A stretch of DNA of 64,000 nucleotides from Lachnospiraceae bacterium. GTDB taxonomy: Bacteria; Bacillota_A; Clostridia; Lachnospirales; Lachnospiraceae. Shown one piece after another: positions 62,464 to 64,000 of this stretch. Numbering within the stretch: the first letter of the stretch is position 1; the number at the start of each line of letters is the position of its first letter. Made by a program: the position numbers and the translations under genes. The notes beneath the pieces were generated by a model. It ran no database searches and was not told where the DNA came from. It worked only from the letters and a program-made list of their open reading frames with translations. The stretch is from the NCBI GenBank assembly GCA_017391465.1, contig JAFOYH010000101.1:1-64000 (forward strand), written 5' to 3'.

Positions 62464-64000
62464 ATGTATATTAAAGATTTTTTGAAAAAGGTATTTAAAA
62501 AAGGAAATACGACCCTTTTGATTTACTTTTTAGTGAACATGTTGATTGTTGTTGGTATTATTGCCATTCCATTTATTGGTTATAATATTTTTGTTGGCAT
62601 TCTTGTGGGATTAGGTCTGTATGCCATTTCGGTAGCTGCTTCTTTGTCACCGATTGGTGAAATGATGCGAAGACATCAGCTTCATTGCATTCCGTTAGAA
62701 AAGAATCCGGAACTTGAAGCAGAGTTGATGCCCTTAATCAACGAAGTTTATGATCGTGCAAAGGAAATTAATCCGGAGTTGCCGACAGATATTCGATTTT
62801 TCTATCTGGAAGATGAAAGTATTAATGCTTTTGCGGCTGGAAGAAAAACCATCTGTTTACATAGTGGAACAGCGAATATGCAGGATAAAAAGCGGATAAA
62901 AGCTGTTTTAGCCCATGAATTTGGACATATTGCAAATCATGATACAGATTTAGGATTATTTGTTCATGTAGGTAATTTAATTATTAATGCATTTTTTATT
63001 TTCTGGGGCATTGGTGTAACGATGACACGTATCATAGGTACACTTGTTGCTATCTTTACTTCCGATGATGACGGAGGGTTTGCAGGACTTATGATGCATT
63101 TATCTGCGTTATTGAGTCAGGTGGCTTTAATTGTTATTCAAAAGATCTGGTATCGTTTTGGCGGCTTAATGATTGCAAAGACAAAACGTAATCAGGAATT
63201 TGAAGCGGATATTTTTTCGGCAAAGCTGGGATATGGTGTCCCTTTATGTGAGTTGTTTGATACATGGGGAGATGATACACCGAAGGACGTTTATGAAGGT
63301 TTATTCCTTGATCATCCATCGTCACCAGAGCGAATTGAAAATCTTCAGGAATTTGGTGTGCCATTTACTGGCATGGATCCAGAAAAACGACAGATGATCA
63401 TCGCTCAGTATCGTATGGAAAAGAAGAAAAAGAAAAAAGGATGTTTAATTGGTTGTTGTATCGTTATGGTTCTAATGCTTGGAGCAATCATTTCCGGTAT
63501 CATTGGTACAGTGATGTCTTCGCGTGAAAATGATAGACACCAGGAAGAACAGCGGAATCCGGAAGGGGTTGGTACAGGAACGGTATTGCCTCAGGATGAA
63601 ATGGAAGCAAGAGAGGAAACCGTTGTTGTTGATGATCAGACAAACGGAACAGACAATCAGGAAGCAGTAGAGGCAATCTGTCTGGATGCAACGAACATGG
63701 ATTTTTCATCCAAACCAAAATATAATTTTATAGATGCCAGTGCAAGTTCCGTTGTCAGTCAGGCGGGATATGATAACTCGGCTATGGTTGCTGTGGATGG
63801 TTTACTGGAAACCTCCTGGCAGGAAGGTGTCAGCGGTAACGGTGAAGGACAGTATCTTGAAATATATCTGGATAATGAACATCCTGTGAAATATCTTGTA
63901 TTTTATCTTGGTAACTGGAGAAGTTATGACTGGTTCTATGATAATAACAGACCACAGAGCTTAACCATTCAGATTGGTGATTATACAACGACTCAGGAAT
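62464..64000 (+). CDS. M48 metalloprotease fused to a discoidin-like domain (partial)
   Basis: The gene runs off the window with 512 residues visible. Two membrane helices (about 18-38 and 41-60) precede an M48 peptidase core with NAFAAG (121-126), the zinc motif HEFGH (151-155) and the third-ligand segment EFEAD, with further helices between. Then come a basic stretch (KKKKKKG), a membrane helix (about 325-350), a Q/E/T-rich linker, and an extracellular domain with ASSVVSQAGYDNSAMVAVDGLLETSW region typical of NADase-type/discoidin carbohydrate-binding modules. GAGGGG precedes the ATG. Likely membrane protein quality control with surface binding. Confidence 0.85.
   Translation, partial: MYIKDFLKKVFKKGNTTLLIYFLVNMLIVVGIIAIPFIGYNIFVGILVGLGLYAISVAASLSPIGEMMRRHQLHCIPLEKNPELEAELMPLINEVYDRAKEINPELPTDIRFFYLEDESINAFAAGRKTICLHSGTANMQDKKRIKAVLAHEFGHIANHDTDLGLFVHVGNLIINAFFIFWGIGVTMTRIIGTLVAIFTSDDDGGFAGLMMHLSALLSQVALIVIQKIWYRFGGLMIAKTKRNQEFEADIFSAKLGYGVPLCELFDTWGDDTPKDVYEGLFLDHPSSPERIENLQEFGVPFTGMDPEKRQMIIAQYRMEKKKKKKGCLIGCCIVMVLMLGAIISGIIGTVMSSRENDRHQEEQRNPEGVGTGTVLPQDEMEAREETVVVDDQTNGTDNQEAVEAICLDATNMDFSSKPKYNFIDASASSVVSQAGYDNSAMVAVDGLLETSWQEGVSGNGEGQYLEIYLDNEHPVKYLVFYLGNWRSYDWFYDNNRPQSLTIQIGDYTTTQE

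Noticed and set aside
1..64000. tRNA, rRNA, CRISPR, insertion sequences or prophage genes
   Set aside because: None of their signatures were seen on reading both strands, although short tRNAs could be missed without a covariance search.

Overview
The window looks like a chromosomal segment of an anaerobic, spore-forming, low-GC Gram-positive bacterium of the Clostridia, most likely Lachnospiraceae-like. This is inferred from an S-box (SAM-I) riboswitch before metK, spore coat and germination genes (CotS-like kinase, SipL-like protein, GerA/GerB/GerC), a trimeric electron-bifurcating [FeFe]-hydrogenase, two Etf/acyl-CoA dehydrogenase sets, and several TTG/GTG starts with strong AGGAGG ribosome sites. 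I see no tRNA, rRNA, CRISPR, phage or insertion-sequence genes.

Layout. 1-6.5 kb: SAM riboswitch and metK, a VanS/VanR-like two-component pair, an RluA-type pseudouridine synthase, proS, and a FadR/LldR-type regulator. 6.5-11.4 kb: an island with an operator-rich promoter driving a D-lactate dehydrogenase-like flavoprotein (lctD/glcD type), an acyl-CoA dehydrogenase and etfBA. 12.1-22.2 kb: a second island with a second acyl-CoA dehydrogenase, a second etfBA, propionate CoA-transferase (pct, Glu324), a GntP permease and a sigma-54 enhancer-binding protein. A ThrE-like exporter pair and a MaoC/PhaJ-type (R)-enoyl-CoA hydratase follow on the minus strand; the hydratase has a consensus -24/-12 promoter. 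22.3-34.9 kb: asnA, spore coat and germination genes, ispE, GntR, ddl, murI, a DUF1934 gene and fba. 35.1-44.5 kb: two secreted surface proteins, a truncated sigma-70-like protein, a polysaccharide deacetylase, nfo, an O-acetylhomoserine sulfhydrylase and a butyryl/4-hydroxybutyrate CoA-transferase. 44.6-48.8 kb: a MarR-controlled heterodimeric ABC exporter. 48.8-60.5 kb: a divergent hydrogenase locus. 60.5-64 kb: NUDIX hydrolase, M18 aminopeptidase, and the start of an M48 metalloprotease with an extracellular domain.

How the genes work together. The two catabolic islands look like fermentation modules. The first joins an Etf-linked lactate dehydrogenase to an Etf-linked enoyl-CoA reductase. 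The second contains what is needed to import a short (R)-hydroxyacid, charge it with CoA, dehydrate it and reduce it, under a dedicated sigma-54 regulator. The substrate is not proven; (R)-3-hydroxybutyrate and 3-hydroxypropionate are the best guesses. The stand-alone CoA-transferase at 43.1 kb fits a butyrate-forming metabolism.

The hydrogenase locus encodes the bifurcating HydABC enzyme plus a probable sensing and signalling module: two divergent H-cluster proteins (one with a PAS domain), a PP2C/SpoIIE-type phosphatase, an RsbW-like ATPase, a second GHKL ATPase, two DRTGG-like proteins and a PHP phosphoesterase. That module, the sigma-54 hydroxyacid island, a GerB-GerC fusion and a sigma factor lacking its promoter-reading region are the observations most worth following up.
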